Of a stretch of 64,000 bases of DNA, positions 53,690 through 64,000 are shown one piece after another. The position numbers and the translations under genes were made by a program. The DNA is from Vandiemenella viatica (Eukaryota > Arthropoda > Insecta > Orthoptera > Morabidae). The notes beneath the pieces are model-generated. The model did not search any database. It had not been told where the DNA came from and saw nothing but the letters and a program-made list of their open reading frames with translations. The stretch covers positions 15,633,687-15,697,686 of the forward strand of contig CM061919.1 of assembly GCA_031002005.1 (NCBI GenBank), given 5' to 3'. Each line of letters begins with the position of its first letter. The first letter of the stretch is position 1.

Positions 53690-53960
53690 TGAAATCCCCT
53701 GCAGCTGTGGCAGTGTTTACATCGGCGAGACAGGCCACACTGACATATCCGCCAATATAAATGTAACGGCGACATATCCGCCGTAGTTCGCCCTGCCATT
53801 ACCAACGGGCATGAAATAAAATTTCAAGACACGAGACTACTGTGGAGAGAAGACCAATGGTGGCCTCAACGTGTGAAAGAGGCAGCAGAGATTTTAAAGA
53901 TTACGTACGACATCAACGAAGATAGTGGCCTTTTTCTCTGCGATGCTTGGCGCTCGTTAC
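53690..53960 (+). pseudogene. Second Penelope-like fragment: GIY-YIG endonuclease
   Basis: TGVYEIPCSCGSVYIGETGH is the G-V-Y...Y-I-G core of the Penelope endonuclease, with the CxC preceding it. After a short duplication (GACATATCCGCC twice, about 53738 and 53771) the frame resumes as PAITNGHEIKFQDTRLLWRE, DQWWPQRVKEAAEILKITYD, INEDSG, the family's C-terminal end. It belongs to a different subfamily from 51580-53420, whose own C-terminus is at 53406, so this is an adjacent second insertion or a nested remnant. Confidence 0.8.
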
Positions 53961-54460
53961 TGTATCAGCATAAACAGTATTTCTGACGAAGGCTGTAGGA
54001 TACCAGCCGAAAGCACAGATAATGAAATAAACAACACGGCATTACCCGAACGTCTATTAATCATGAACAAAGACGGCCGCAGAAGTCTGAGGAATGTATT
54101 AGAAATATTTTTTCGTGTAAACAAGTGACTTAATCGATATTGGGAACAAATTTAAAATTCGAAGGTAAATACTGATTTCAAGATAGGCGCGGTAGCAAAA
54201 AAGTGTTGGCTTAGGAAATAGTATGTTTTTACTCACTTTATTTCTGTCTTCCAAATTTTAAATAAAAAGTTTAACTTTGAGTCAACGAAACATGCAACGT
54301 GTTAATATTTGAAGTCTCCAACTTATTTCACTAAAGTGCCAGAGGCCAATGGCAGTAGAACACACTGCGGAGCGTCACCAATAGTGCTCCGTTTTCTAAT
54401 GTTTAAGAAATCTTAGAAATGTTATTTGATCTATGTAAGAGAAAAGAAAAATATGTAGAC
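53961..54460. other. No recognisable feature
   Basis: Likely the decayed 3' end of the Penelope-like fragment at first, then AT-rich unassigned DNA. Confidence 0.4.
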
Positions 54461-54468
54461 GACTCAAA

Positions 54469-54714
54469 CCGAGCGTGGAGGGTGAACGTTTATCGTTCTG
54501 GCCTCGCATTCGGGAGGACGCGGGTTCGCATCCAGATTTGGGTTTTCCATGGTTTCCCCAAATCACTCCAGGCGAATGCCGGGATGCTTCCTTCAAAAAG
54601 GCCATGGCCGAATTCCTTCCATTCCCTGTTCCCCGTCCCATCCCGCCTCTAATGACCATGCCGTAGACGAGGCGTAAAGCCCAAGCAAAAAAAGAAAAAG
54701 AAAAAGAAAAAAAA
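54469..54714 (+). repeat. SINE family A, full-length with target duplication
   Basis: GACTCAAA at 54461-54468 and again at 54715-54722 flanks a complete copy: CCGAGCGTGGAGGGTGAACG head, GCGGGTTCGCATCCAGATTT (B-box region), GGTTTCCCCAAATCACTCCA, GAATGCCGGGATGCTTCCTT, CGCCTCTAATGACCATGCCG, GACGAGGCGTAAAGCCC, and an A-rich AAAGAAAAAG tail. It is the best reference for this family in the window: 246 bases including tail. Confidence 0.9.
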
Positions 54715-54722
54715 GACTCAAA

Positions 54723-55479
54723 TGGGGGCACAATATCTACATAACCGACAACAAAGATTTAGTTAGGAAGTCCCAGGGGTCTTAAAAATGTTTGTCACCG
54801 GAAGGCTGGGAATTTCGCTTTTCTCTTAAAAAAAAAGAAAAAGAAAGAAAGAAACGTTATCAAAATGCAAGCTGCGGGCTTAGAAAAGAAACTCTCTTCA
54901 AAATGACTAGATTGAATTTCTTCTCCATGATAATTTAGATTAGCGACTCTTGGGTTGTAAACAATCATGTGGTCAGATACTCAAACATTTCAGTATTGTA
55001 TTTACTTAATCACTCCATTTGTTAATTATTTTTGTTTCAAAATTTTATAAATATCACAAAATAGACAAAAGACTTGGGTAAAACTTCCATCATCTAAGCC
55101 CAGTTCGAGCTGGGACACTCCATGACATTTTATTGTGTCTGAGATTTCGGTAATGTAGCAGCTTGGTTTATATTAAGATTTGATTTTACACTGGATATAG
55201 CAGCAGAAAACCAAACTTTAGGCAACCAAATTTACACGCCTGGTGTCCGTGTTGTATTATGTTACCCGCAGCACACCCGGTACGTTTCTTGGGTCATTGC
55301 ATTGTCACAGCCAAGGCGATTGCTTTTGCAGGAGAAGCGAGCTTGTTGGACGGATAGCAATCTAGTCTTCACTAAGGACAACTCTTCGAACCTCCGTGAT
55401 TTAATTTTGTTCTTAGTTTGCTGGTTAAACACCTAGATCATTAGAACTTAGTGAGGATCGCGAAGGAATTAAGACATCT
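54723..55479. other. No recognisable feature
   Basis: AT-rich, with an AAAGAAAAAG run near 54830. Nothing assigned. Confidence 0.5.
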
Positions 55480-55620
55480 AGGGACCCATCCCAGCATTCG
55501 TCTGCAGAGATTTGGTGAAACCATTGAAAACAGAAATTTCTGTGTCCGGACTGGGGATCAAACCAGCTCTTTTCGAATGACAGACCCTTACGTTATTCAC
55601 AGGGTGGATGAGGATATTCT
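55480..55620 (-). repeat. SINE family A, diverged minus-strand copy
   Basis: Reverse complement shows TTTCAATGGTTTCACCAAAT, CTCTGCAGACGAATGCTGGG and a GAGCTGGTTTGATCCCCAGT B-box-like region. Much decayed. Confidence 0.6.
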
Positions 55621-57560
55621 CGGCACTGCAATGTGATACTAAGTTCAATTTTTTTCTCCCTAGTGCCGAGATCAAGGAAGGAAATGCAGACTGATTCCTG
55701 CATAGAACATTACGTCTGTGAAAGCAGACTTGGAAGAAGGAAAGTCTTTCTTTTTCCTTCAATAGCTGATTTCGTCGTCCATAATTACAGATGAGATACC
55801 AGGCTGGGTGAGCGATTGAGGTTCGGGACGACACGGGTGCCTCCCTGGTCGGGCCATGCAGACTTAGTGCTCCATAACGTACACTAGCCGTAACTATTAA
55901 TTTTAAAAATAAATAAAGTCGTATGTTCTGGTACCAAAACGATAAGTGTGTTCGATATAAAACAATATTTGTTGACTGATTATGAAAATGCCTACCTGTA
56001 CTTGTGCCAGTCGTGACTCGTGCTTCAATCTTTTTAACGGATGGAACGAAATGGAATATTTATAGTGCGGCTCGAGAAAACAGACAAAACGTGAAAAAAC
56101 ATTACTTGTGTACCAGTGGATCAACTCAATCCAATTCCCTTGAGGTCCATTGCGTACAATTAGCAGTAAATTCGAAGTTCGCGTGTTTGACGCTACAGAA
56201 AATATTCAATAATGGGTTAATTAAATGAGAAAATATATTTAAATCTCTAAAGCTTTTCAATGTTTGTCCCGAACTTCAATGGTTCGGTACAAACAAGTGA
56301 TAAACGCATCATATGAGCTTGGAATAGGCTGTCTGACATGACTGATCTTGCCTGCTCGAGGTCTTCGTTATTGAACAAGCAGAATGCTTGAAAGGTCGAA
56401 TTGCCTGTGTAAAGAGCGCTTTGAGATAGAATTAGTAGTTTCAGTTAGAAGCAATGTTTCGAGGCTCGCGATCAACTCGCGGGAGTGAGTCTCGTTCCGC
56501 AGAGACAGATATCAGTGGAATTGTCGGTGTAGAAGGCGCTGACCGGTCGACTGCTGACCAGAACGTTCGACCAGGACGGAATAAATTTCGTGCGGTGGAA
56601 CGCAATCTTTCTAACTGCGTCTATTTTAGTCACACGCGCGGCATCATGTATATAATTACCAGCTAGGGTGTCTCCATCTTTCCTCAGCCGGTTCTTAGCG
56701 TCATGCCTGGGAAGCGTAACTTCGTAGTAGAATCTAGCTATTAGACATTCTTCAATAATTTCATCATGGGTGATTGCTATGATTAATATTTTCAAGGAGT
56801 TATTGTCCCCATAATCAGTACCATCGGGGTCTGCTTTGCAGTTGGAGCTTTACCAGATGGAGCCTAGACTCCATATCTATCTATTCTATATATAGTATTA
56901 TATATTTGTAAGCAAGTTGCGTGTGTCTCTTTACTGGAACGGGTATCGCGCAATAAGTACGGCAGCAATTTCGATGTGGTTTTCAAGTTTTTAGAGCTAA
57001 TGGTCCGAATCAAAATCTGCTGAAATAGCTAACGACTTATATGTACCATGGGAAGGAACAGACAATTAAAAATCTTTCTATATGGAAAATTGTGAACTAC
57101 GGATTATTATGCACTTTCAGATACGCACTACCTTCACATAAATCTAACGAAAATTCACATAGCTAACTAATGATTCTGTTTAATATTTTTACTTCGAATT
57201 TTTAGTTTTTCAGTTTTATGGACTGCAGTAAATAAACGGAATGCTTGAATCAAACGTAATGAGCATTACTAATATTTAATTTACTGTAAAAATGACGCGT
57301 TTAAGAGTTTGACCAAAGATGAATATACTAATCTTTGAATTGTTTTTATAGTATTTGTCTTTGGCTGTAATTATTCTATTTTCGGAATTAGTTATTCCCA
57401 CTGCTACATGATATATTAAATCTTCAATAAGATTAAAAGAATTTTGATATTTACGGTAAGTAACTTATTGCTTAATATGTGTATTAAAGGGTTTTATTAC
57501 CGCTGCAATTTGATTGTGAAATCCAGGCCGCATTTAAACCAACCACAACCGCTAACTTTA
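55621..57560. other. No recognisable gene
   Basis: AT-rich except a GC-balanced part at 56450-56600. At 56911-56945 TGTAAGCAAGTTGCGTGTGT plus CTCTTTACTGGAACG recurs, diverged, at 58488-58525. The adjacent TCTATATATAGTATTATATA could be the 5' end of a Helitron-like element, but no 3' hairpin was found. Confidence 0.4.
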
Positions 57561-57655
57561 CATTGCGATACAGTGGATTTATTATTGCTAGTGTTTTAGG
57601 CCTGTTGCAGTTCAAAATGGTGTATTAAGAAATTAATTGCTATAATTTATGCTAT
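57561..57655. repeat. Dispersed repeat D, copy 2
   Basis: Homologue of 35258-35345: ACATTGCGATACAGTGGATT, a TATTATTGC block and a TTTATGCTATGCG block in the same order. Confidence 0.55.
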
Positions 57656-58519
57656 GCGCACTTGGAATCCTAAAATAGACAATGTTATCATTACCCAAAT
57701 TGGGAGATCCTACGATATCCGAGCTACTGAAATTTGATAAATTTTATGATCGATTCGTATATATTTAGACGATAAAAATCGAAAGTAAAGAATATTTTTT
57801 TTTGATATCTCACTCAATTCTACTACAACTGGTACTAACCATTTGAAATTTGGATTAACTGATTCTTTATAATGTCCTCTTCACGTTTTGCACCACAATT
57901 TAAATTAAAAATGCCAAAATACGAGTGCTGCCGGCGCTGCAAAATTAATAAATTATCTTGAAATGTTGGTTAAATCCATTATTTTAATGATTCCTTGTCG
58001 TGTCTGCTTTCCTTCGGTGTAAAATGTTGCACTAAATTAACAAATAGAAAATATTTTTCCGATATGTAGTACAATGATTGTCATTTTAGAATAGATACAA
58101 GCGATCGGAGAAAAACCATTGCTTCTATTGTAAACAAATACCCAATTTCTGAGAAGGATGCCGCAGAACGGATTTCCCATAAACTTTTTCCTCGTGTCCC
58201 AGGCCGAATTTTAACCTATCCAAACCTCTATGACAAAACGAGACTGTTTAGGTACCGATAATTTTTGTGTTAATTTTACAGTGCTGGCAATATTTCGCGG
58301 TTGCGCACTCATATTTCGGCATTTTTAATTTAATGTGTCAATTTTTCCCAAAAAGAAGAGTACAAAACGTGTAGAGGACATTTTGTGGAAGCAGTTGTTT
58401 CGGTTTTCAAAAGGTTAGTACCAGTTTCGGAAAGAGGCAGACCACACGAATTTCTACACATGCAAAGTTCCGCGCCTGCGGGTAAAATCTGTAAGCAAGC
58501 TGCGTTTCTCTCTTTATTT
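57656..58519. other. No recognisable feature
   Basis: AT-rich unassigned DNA apart from the short repeat at 58488-58525 noted under 55621. Confidence 0.5.
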
Positions 58520-58790
58520 GAACGAGAGCCGCTCACAAACTACCTACAACAATAACCATTCAACATTTGCAGAACACTTACAGGATCACAACCACCACCC
58601 AACAAATATTAACACAGACATGCCAATACTCATTATAAACAACAACAAACCACAAATATTAACATTCCAAAGAGAACTATCACATACAAAACGCACTAAC
58701 AGAAGGAAAACAAATAATAAAGGAATACATAAACCTGACATACCCAACACAATACACAGCACTGAAACTAAAATAAAATAGAAACATCGA
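58520..58790 (+). pseudogene. Possible retroelement GIY-YIG C-terminal remnant
   Basis: A plus-strand frame reads YNNNHSTFAEHLQDHNHHPT, NINTDMPILIINNNKPQILT, and HTKRTNRRKTNNKGIHKPDI. FAEHL-x3-NH is the pattern found near the end of Penelope-type GIY-YIG endonucleases, and the following DMPIL/EL segment has the usual spacing. Composition is very A/C-rich and Asn-rich, so a chance resemblance is possible; the GIY and YIG motifs are not seen upstream. Confidence 0.35.
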
Positions 58791-60671
58791 CACAGGAAAA
58801 ACAACATTAAACACAAAAAACTAGTGACAATCATTTACATTTGAAAATACCGCCTAAAAAATTGAAGACTGAATAAAACAAAACAACACCTCATAACGAC
58901 ACAAACTCGATAGTAAACAAAACAGAACGACCATTTTCAAGAAACACATAGTTCAGTGCAATAAAGTGCAGTGTTGTGACAAGCACCATCGGAATAATGA
59001 AGACACTTGTCACCAAGAATGCTAATGCACTGATGCTGAGAACGGAACAAAAATAAATGCAATAGATCGCAAAATGTAAGTCGATTTAAAAAGAAAAAAT
59101 GATAATAATTCCACTGTACCAAACACAACATAACCAGCTTATAACATTTGTATGTAAATAACAGGAAAACCCGCTGAAGATGTTTCTGCAAAAGAAGTTA
59201 AAAGGATACGGGAGATCAATAAACACACCAAAAATCAATTGCTTTGGCGTAATTTATTTATCAATATTATCAGCAATTGAAGAAAATGATCCACAACGAC
59301 CAGATTTTATATCAAAGGGAATCAATATGCTAGCTTACTGCAGCACATTTCTACCACCACTGTTTAACAACTTGGTGACCACGACAACAGCGCATCGAGA
59401 CAAAAGAAGCGTGCTTGGATGCCTCTCACGTTCTCCGTAGTGCGAGAGCAGAGGGGGAGAAGGCATGAACTATGCAGTTTTTACTATACGAGTAATTGTA
59501 CAAGACTAACTCCCTTCTGAAGAAGTTCTTCATCAGAAGACAGGAGCTGCTAACCATCACTACTTCCATTTTAGTAACAAATGACGTAAAAACATTTGAT
59601 TTATTATACTCATTACTTTATTAGCTCCAAAATTTTAATGTGAAGAACATCTCTTTAAAATGTCATACTGCATCACTAAGTGTTACTTTTACAAATATCC
59701 ACACGAATATTTTTATGCTTTGCTTTGAATAACAAAATCACATTTGTAAACAAATATATGGCTGTGTGATTGCTACGACTTCCTTTTAAAAAAATCAGCG
59801 TTCCTCATGCGCAGACAAAATGTAGTATGTAACTAACTTCTCAATAATCGAGGGTATGATAAATACTTTGCAATTATTCGTTAGAAAAAAGTTTTCCTTA
59901 GCCAAATAATCCTACAGCTTGATGTGAAAATGTAACCACAGACCGAATGCAACCTCGTCACCAGAAGTGTTATTGCGTTTTCAACCCCGGAGACGAATCG
60001 ATATATCGTTGTTCAGACTGATAGCTCGATGTATTGTGGCTTCAGCCATTGTCCTGTCTCGGTCATCCACCGAGGAAATGGATCGGGATGTCATTGGCTG
60101 CGGTTTGAAGGAGATGTTTCAATGTTTGATCTTTTTCTATCACTTCCGAACACTCTTTTTTTCATTCTGTATTTGCTATTCTACTTATTTGTTAAACTGG
60201 CAAGACAGCCGGAATTTTAGGCAACAATTTGACTTCCATTAGTAATATGAAACATGTGACGGAATTTAAAGAAACAGCAGCCAGCCTACGCTTCCACATC
60301 ACCGAATAATAACAATGTTGGAGATTATAAAATAGAAAAGTATAAAAAGAAGCATGAACTACCACATTGTAAACAAGATCCATATATATGTTAGGAATCG
60401 TATGTTAAAACTGAACGGCCAGAAAAATGGTTTCTACTACAAGGAACACATTTATTCGTTTATTTTTGTCTTCATATTGCCATTGAAACGGAAATGTTGA
60501 TCTAAAAAATCGCTGTGGATTACTTTTTAGCATGGGTGGTATGGATACTGGAGACGAGCAGTTCAAGCCTAGGAACTGATGGTTATGAGTGAAAGAACAA
60601 AATTGAAGACACTACTGGTTCACTGCAATTGACTTCCGGTCGAATAAAGAAGCGAAAGCACGAAAAATTAA
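58791..60671. other. No recognisable gene
   Basis: AT-rich, A-biased on the plus strand to about 59200. ORFs at 59180-59440 and 59967-60242 have no known motifs. Confidence 0.45.
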
Positions 60672-61070
60672 CCCTATAACTACATACCGGGGTAGATATC
60701 TAGCCTAGGTAAACTTTAAACTACGTTTCTAAGTTAGTCATTGACATTATCGACTGAAGTTCTACATATACCATAATTTAGTTTAAGGTTTTAACAACAG
60801 GGCGAGGTCGCGAGACCCTTCAGTTTCCTGTGACAGAGTGAAGACGTGAAGCTTGCGTGGGGTGATTTTTTTTAGGCTTCAACATCATACATCACTTACA
60901 ATACCATGTACAGTAATTACAATAGCTTATAATGACAGTTATTGCAATTCAATAGTTTATAATAATTTACAGGTATCATTTCAACTTTGGTTGCAATTTC
61001 AATTTATTTTTGGTTGCTTGGAATGTTTACAAGTGTTATGTAAATGGAGACTTTCCCGGCGTATTGATTC

Positions 61071-61270
61071 AATAAAAGTTTCTCGGGAGTCCAGCCGGAT
61101 GGTGTCATAAAAAGACGACGTTTCGACAACCTGCTCGGTTGTCTTCATCAGGTCTATTTTGGATATTTCTTCTCGAAATCACAAACAGTCTGTTTGTGAT
61201 TTCCGAGCAGGTTGTCGAAACGTCGTCGTTTTATGACACCATCCGGCTGGACTCCCGAGAAACTTTTATT
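61071..61270. repeat. Foldback element with 68-bp inverted arms
   Basis: The left arm 61071-61138 (AATAAAAGTTTCTCGGGAGT ... CAACCTGCTCGG) and the right arm 61203-61270 are reverse complements with one mismatch in 68. The 64-base loop contains its own palindrome, CACAAACAGTCTGTTTGTG (61180-61198). Direct repeats outside are GTATTG (61061-61066 and 61271-61276) and, a little further out, TGTTTACAAGTG (61024-61035 and 61275-61286); either could be the target duplication. Arms this similar imply recent insertion or gene conversion. Confidence 0.9.
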
Positions 61271-61369
61271 GTATTGTTTACAAGTGGTTTATGATACTAG
61301 TTACTTTTATTGCTCTTGTGTTGTCCCGTTGTGTTTTTCCAGGTTGGGTGTGATTTTATGAATTTGCTC

Positions 61370-62855
61370 ATATATGGAGGCCGGTTTCGTTTAGGTATTT
61401 AATGATGGCTGAGAAAATCTGATGGTTATTCTCATACAACAAGGTTGCGATGCTGGTAGGTAAAGGGTTATTTTGTTTTATAATGTAGCCAAGTAATTTA
61501 TTTTGTAAGGTGTTATATTTTGAGCAACCTAAAATCAGATGGTTTAGGTAGGATGTTTGTCGGATGTTTCTGTGGGCTGTTCTTCACAGAAGGGGCTTTC
61601 GGACACTTTAATAGGGCGCAGGTGGGCCGGGTAGCATCCATGCCCTAACCTCATTCTTATTATCGATGACGTATGTCGTCTACTCGGGTTTATATTATTG
61701 TACCAAGGTTTTGATGGTATTTCTGGTTGGATAGTAGCGTATTGTCGTCCCTTTTATTTTCTTGTTTTGTTATTTACCATTCTGTTTTCCATTTTTCATA
61801 GGCTGTTCTTCTTATTTTACTGTGGAAGTCTGTGTGAGTTAACCGAATTTCTTTGAATTTTCCTTCAGCTATCGCAGGCTTTGCCAGGTCGTCGACAATT
61901 TCATTGTTACTTCTTCCTGCGTGTCTTTTATTCCACATTATATTTATTTCCTTGTTTGAATTGTAGTATCAAATCTAGCAAAGCTGTATATATATGGGTT
62001 TGTACATGTGGTCTAGTTCTGATGCTCTATTTTGCTAAGTACGCTTTCTGCATCTGTGAGAATTAGGATTTTTCTAAAATGTTGTACTCCGTATTGAATT
62101 GCTTCCGTTATCGCCAGAGTTTCCGCCGTATATATGCTTGCCTCTAGTGGAAGGGTGTACTTTCCAGTGGCTCCATCTAAGAATTAAGATCCATCGGTAT
62201 AAATTTCTGTGAAGTCGCACCAGTTGTCCCTGATATGATTCTGTACCTAGTTGTTGATTTTTCCTGCGCAGGTTTCTATGCTTGGTTGTTGATAGATCGG
62301 TGGCTTATAGAGGTTTAATTTATATGGATAGCTGTAGACTGGCAGCTCTCGGTCTCTGTAGATCAATGGAAATATTGTCCTCAGTTGTTCGAAACATTTA
62401 AGTGTAAGAGGTTTTCTTTCTTCGTTTGAGTTTGCTTGCGAGTTTCTATTCTCAGTAATGTCATCACTTTGCTTGGGAGTGGGTGTGATGTTATTGCTGC
62501 TCGTCGAATGAGAAAAATGTTAGTCACTAGTTCTCTTCTGATGTGAAGAGGCATATCTTTCGCGTTGGTGGGGGTTGATCTCATTGCTCCTAAGCATATC
62601 CTCAGAGCTCGGTATTGGAGGATGTCCAATTTTTTCAGTACATATTGGGGGCATTTCCGTAAAAGATACTTCCGTAATCTATTATTGATTGAATGAGAGA
62701 ACGGTATAATGTTATCATTGTTGCTGTGTTGGCTCCCTACCAAACGTGACTTACTGCTCGCAGTATGTTTAGATCTTTCCTAGTCCTTTCTATTATGGGT
62801 CCAATGTGTCGTGCCCAGGTAAGCCTGTTATCTAAATAAAGACCTAGTATCATTT
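61370..62855 (-). pseudogene. Jockey/I-type LINE 3' half with RNase H
   Basis: Minus-strand 3' half of a LINE ORF2. From the right: LGLYLDNRLTWARHIGPIIE, RTRKDLNILRAVSHVW, TATMITLYRSLIQSIIDYGS (thumb), then LDILQYRALRICLGAMRSTP and TNAKDMPLHIRRELVTNIFL, a linker, and an RNase H domain: EIYTDGS (first Asp), LPLEASIYTAETLAITEAIQ (Glu), ILILTDAESVLSKIEHQN (second Asp), and NEIVDDLAKPAIAEGKFKEI (terminal NE-x-D-x-LA). The catalytic D-E-D set is visible. Stops and frame changes, including after YTDGS, break it. RNase H plus this thumb type fits I/Jockey-group elements. Homology begins abruptly at about 62855, so the polymerase palm and endonuclease are missing. Confidence 0.85.
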
Positions 62856-63340
62856 ATCTTGTCTTGTACTGATGGCAGGGTTGGCTGGGCTGGGCTTTCT
62901 AAACTATTAACTGCGTTATATCCATACATTGCATTAACTACAGCGTTTTCTGTTGGCTTACTCACGTTAAATGATGTCAAGGCATTTCGCTTGTCGTTGC
63001 TTCCGTTATTTTCTTTATTGCGTCGCTTGTGGTTCTCAGGTTTACATATCGCCTTGTCGGGGTTTGATGTGTCGGTGTGTAGAACGTGTAAAGCATTTAT
63101 CATCACCGCCTTCAGCGATTTTGCTGGTGTTTATTGATGGGCGACGGGCAGGCTGTACGATGGATCACCACCCTCCCCGTACATTCCGCTTTCCATGTCA
63201 CTCACTGTTCACTTGCACTACTCAGTAGATATTATTATATCACTCAGTTGTATGTGGTTTAAATACGGCACTGGATACTATTCGCTGGTCTGCTTGCGCT
63301 ACACTCTCGCTTAAGGAAAACGACTGCTCGAGTGGAACCG
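62856..63340 (-). other. Possible 5' region of the same LINE, joined by internal deletion
   Basis: A minus-strand ORF (63106-62828, MINALHVLHTDTSNPDKAIC start) runs directly into the LINE thumb region, out of frame. It is Lys/Asn-rich and has no known motif, but could be the start of ORF1. Short antisense ORFs overlap it. Confidence 0.3.
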
Positions 63341-63639
63341 TGTGGAGTTGATATCTACCCCGTTTTGTAGCTCCCATTAGTGTATTGTGTAGGTACGCTA
63401 TTTTTCTCGTTTTTGTTAAAATAAATTTAATTCAAGTAATATAACCTTATTTTAGAATAAAACATTAGATACATAATTTTCAGTAAGCAACAAATTTTAT
63501 ATGTACTGAATATTTTTGGCTGATGATAGCCAAAAGGTACAATTTAAGAAGCGTCGAATCACTGGCAAAAACTTTGACGCATTCCTAGACTGCCAAAGAA
63601 TCAGCAATTGACTGTATTTCCTATGTAGATGATAGTTTA

Positions 63640-64000
63640 GAGAGAATGAGCGAATCGGAGTCGGAAGAAGATGCCGATAATGAAGAAGAAGAGCATTCAG
63701 ATTCGGAGGAAGTAGTTGCCGAAAAAAGAAAGGCGTGGAAGGTCAATTACTCGTGGTGCTATTCGTTCCTATCGCGGTCGAAGGCCAAGTATCGTCCGTG
63801 GTAAAGATAGGCATAGATGGTATACAACACTACGTGACCGATCTCAGCAACGACAAAATCCTCCGACATCGTACTTACCGAGCAGCGAGACAAGTCCTTA
63901 CGCCTTTTGAAGCATGGAATTAATCTTTCCTGATTCTTTGTTGGAGTAGATAGTTCGGGACACGAATGAAGAAATTCTAAGATATTTAGAGGCACTCGAA
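63640..64000 (+). pseudogene. piggyBac-type transposase, N-terminal part (continues past the window)
   Basis: Plus strand. An acidic start, VDDSLERMSESESEEDADNE and EEEHSDSEEVVAEKR, is typical of the disordered N-terminus of piggyBac transposases. After a frame change come RRGRSITRGAIRSYRGRRPS and GKDRHRWYTTL, then, in a third frame, LTPFEAWN and ELIFPDSLLE, a stop, IVRDTNEEILRYLEALE. The last matches the conserved segment before the first catalytic Asp of the family (F-x-LFF-x3-LLE-IV-x2-TN). At least two frameshifts and one stop show it is dead. The catalytic DDD core would lie beyond 64000. Confidence 0.75.

Larger units (their letters stand above)
60672..63376. mobile_element. Candidate piggyBac-like TIR pair enclosing 2.7 kb
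   Basis: TTAA (60668-60671) is followed by CCCTATAACTACATACCGGG GTAGATATC. At the other end GATATCTACCCCGTTTTGTA GCTCCCA is followed by TTAG (63377-63380). Reverse complemented, the two ends agree at 18 of 21 bases from CTACA to GATATC. TTAA plus a CCC start is the piggyBac signature. The interior is occupied by a foldback and a LINE fragment. The pairing is plausible but unproven. Confidence 0.35.

Noticed and set aside
56881..56945. Helitron 5' end
   Set aside because: A TC start with an AT-rich lead and a second partial copy at 58488 were suggestive, but no CTRR end or terminal hairpin could be placed.

Overview
The window is eukaryotic nuclear DNA, most likely from an insect with a large, repeat-filled genome. 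The repeat types (tRNA-headed SINEs, hAT, piggyBac, Tc1 and mariner relatives, Harbinger, CR1- and RTE-type non-LTR elements, a Penelope-like element, and an LTR element primed by initiator tRNA-Met) suggest an orthopteran such as a grasshopper or locust; the SINE families are what I associate with Schistocerca-like genomes. That taxonomic guess is from memory, not from a search. There is no bacterial gene organisation, no operon, no CRISPR array and no rRNA. Bases 3726-4725 are a 1000-N assembly gap.

Layout. 1-5 kb: SINE pieces, a small terminal-inverted-repeat insertion, a CpG-rich tandem array (736-1345), and a decayed reverse-transcriptase fragment running into the gap. 5.8-7.6 kb: an acidic, tryptophan-patterned ORF (5817-6539) followed by a possible 3' UTR. 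8.9-20.1 kb: one ZBED5-like hAT transposon with recognisable ends and an 8-bp target duplication. Its transposase gene is split by a 9.4-kb stack of nested insertions: a TIR element, in it a CR1/Jockey-type LINE, in that an LTR retrotransposon (5-bp duplication), and in that an RTE element (11-bp duplication). 21-23.3 kb: a second copy of the same LINE family. 28-32.3 kb: a Harbinger element carrying one transposase exon, a Tc1-like element and a mariner fragment. 33-42 kb: mostly unrecognised AT-rich DNA with SINEs. 41.9-46.4 kb: a nearly full-length CR1 element with an SGNH-esterase-like ORF1, then an RTE 3' end. 47.1-48.3 kb: the best candidate host coding sequence, a 1182-base terminal exon for an acidic and proline-rich, probably disordered protein. 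49.9-54.7 kb: a young SINE, a mariner pseudogene, and a Penelope-like element disrupted by a SINE and by a G-rich MITE. 55-60 kb: little recognisable. 61-64 kb: a 68-bp-arm foldback, a LINE 3' half with RNase H, and the start of a decayed piggyBac transposase.

Nearly all recognisable protein-coding sequence is transposon-derived and carries stops or frameshifts. Two plus-strand ORFs (5817-6539 and 47100-48281) are not obviously transposon-derived, are open, and each starts at a good splice acceptor in phase 0; they are the likeliest host exons, and I do not recognise either. The value of the window is mainly its legible insertion history: several layers have matching target duplications, so their relative ages can be read directly.
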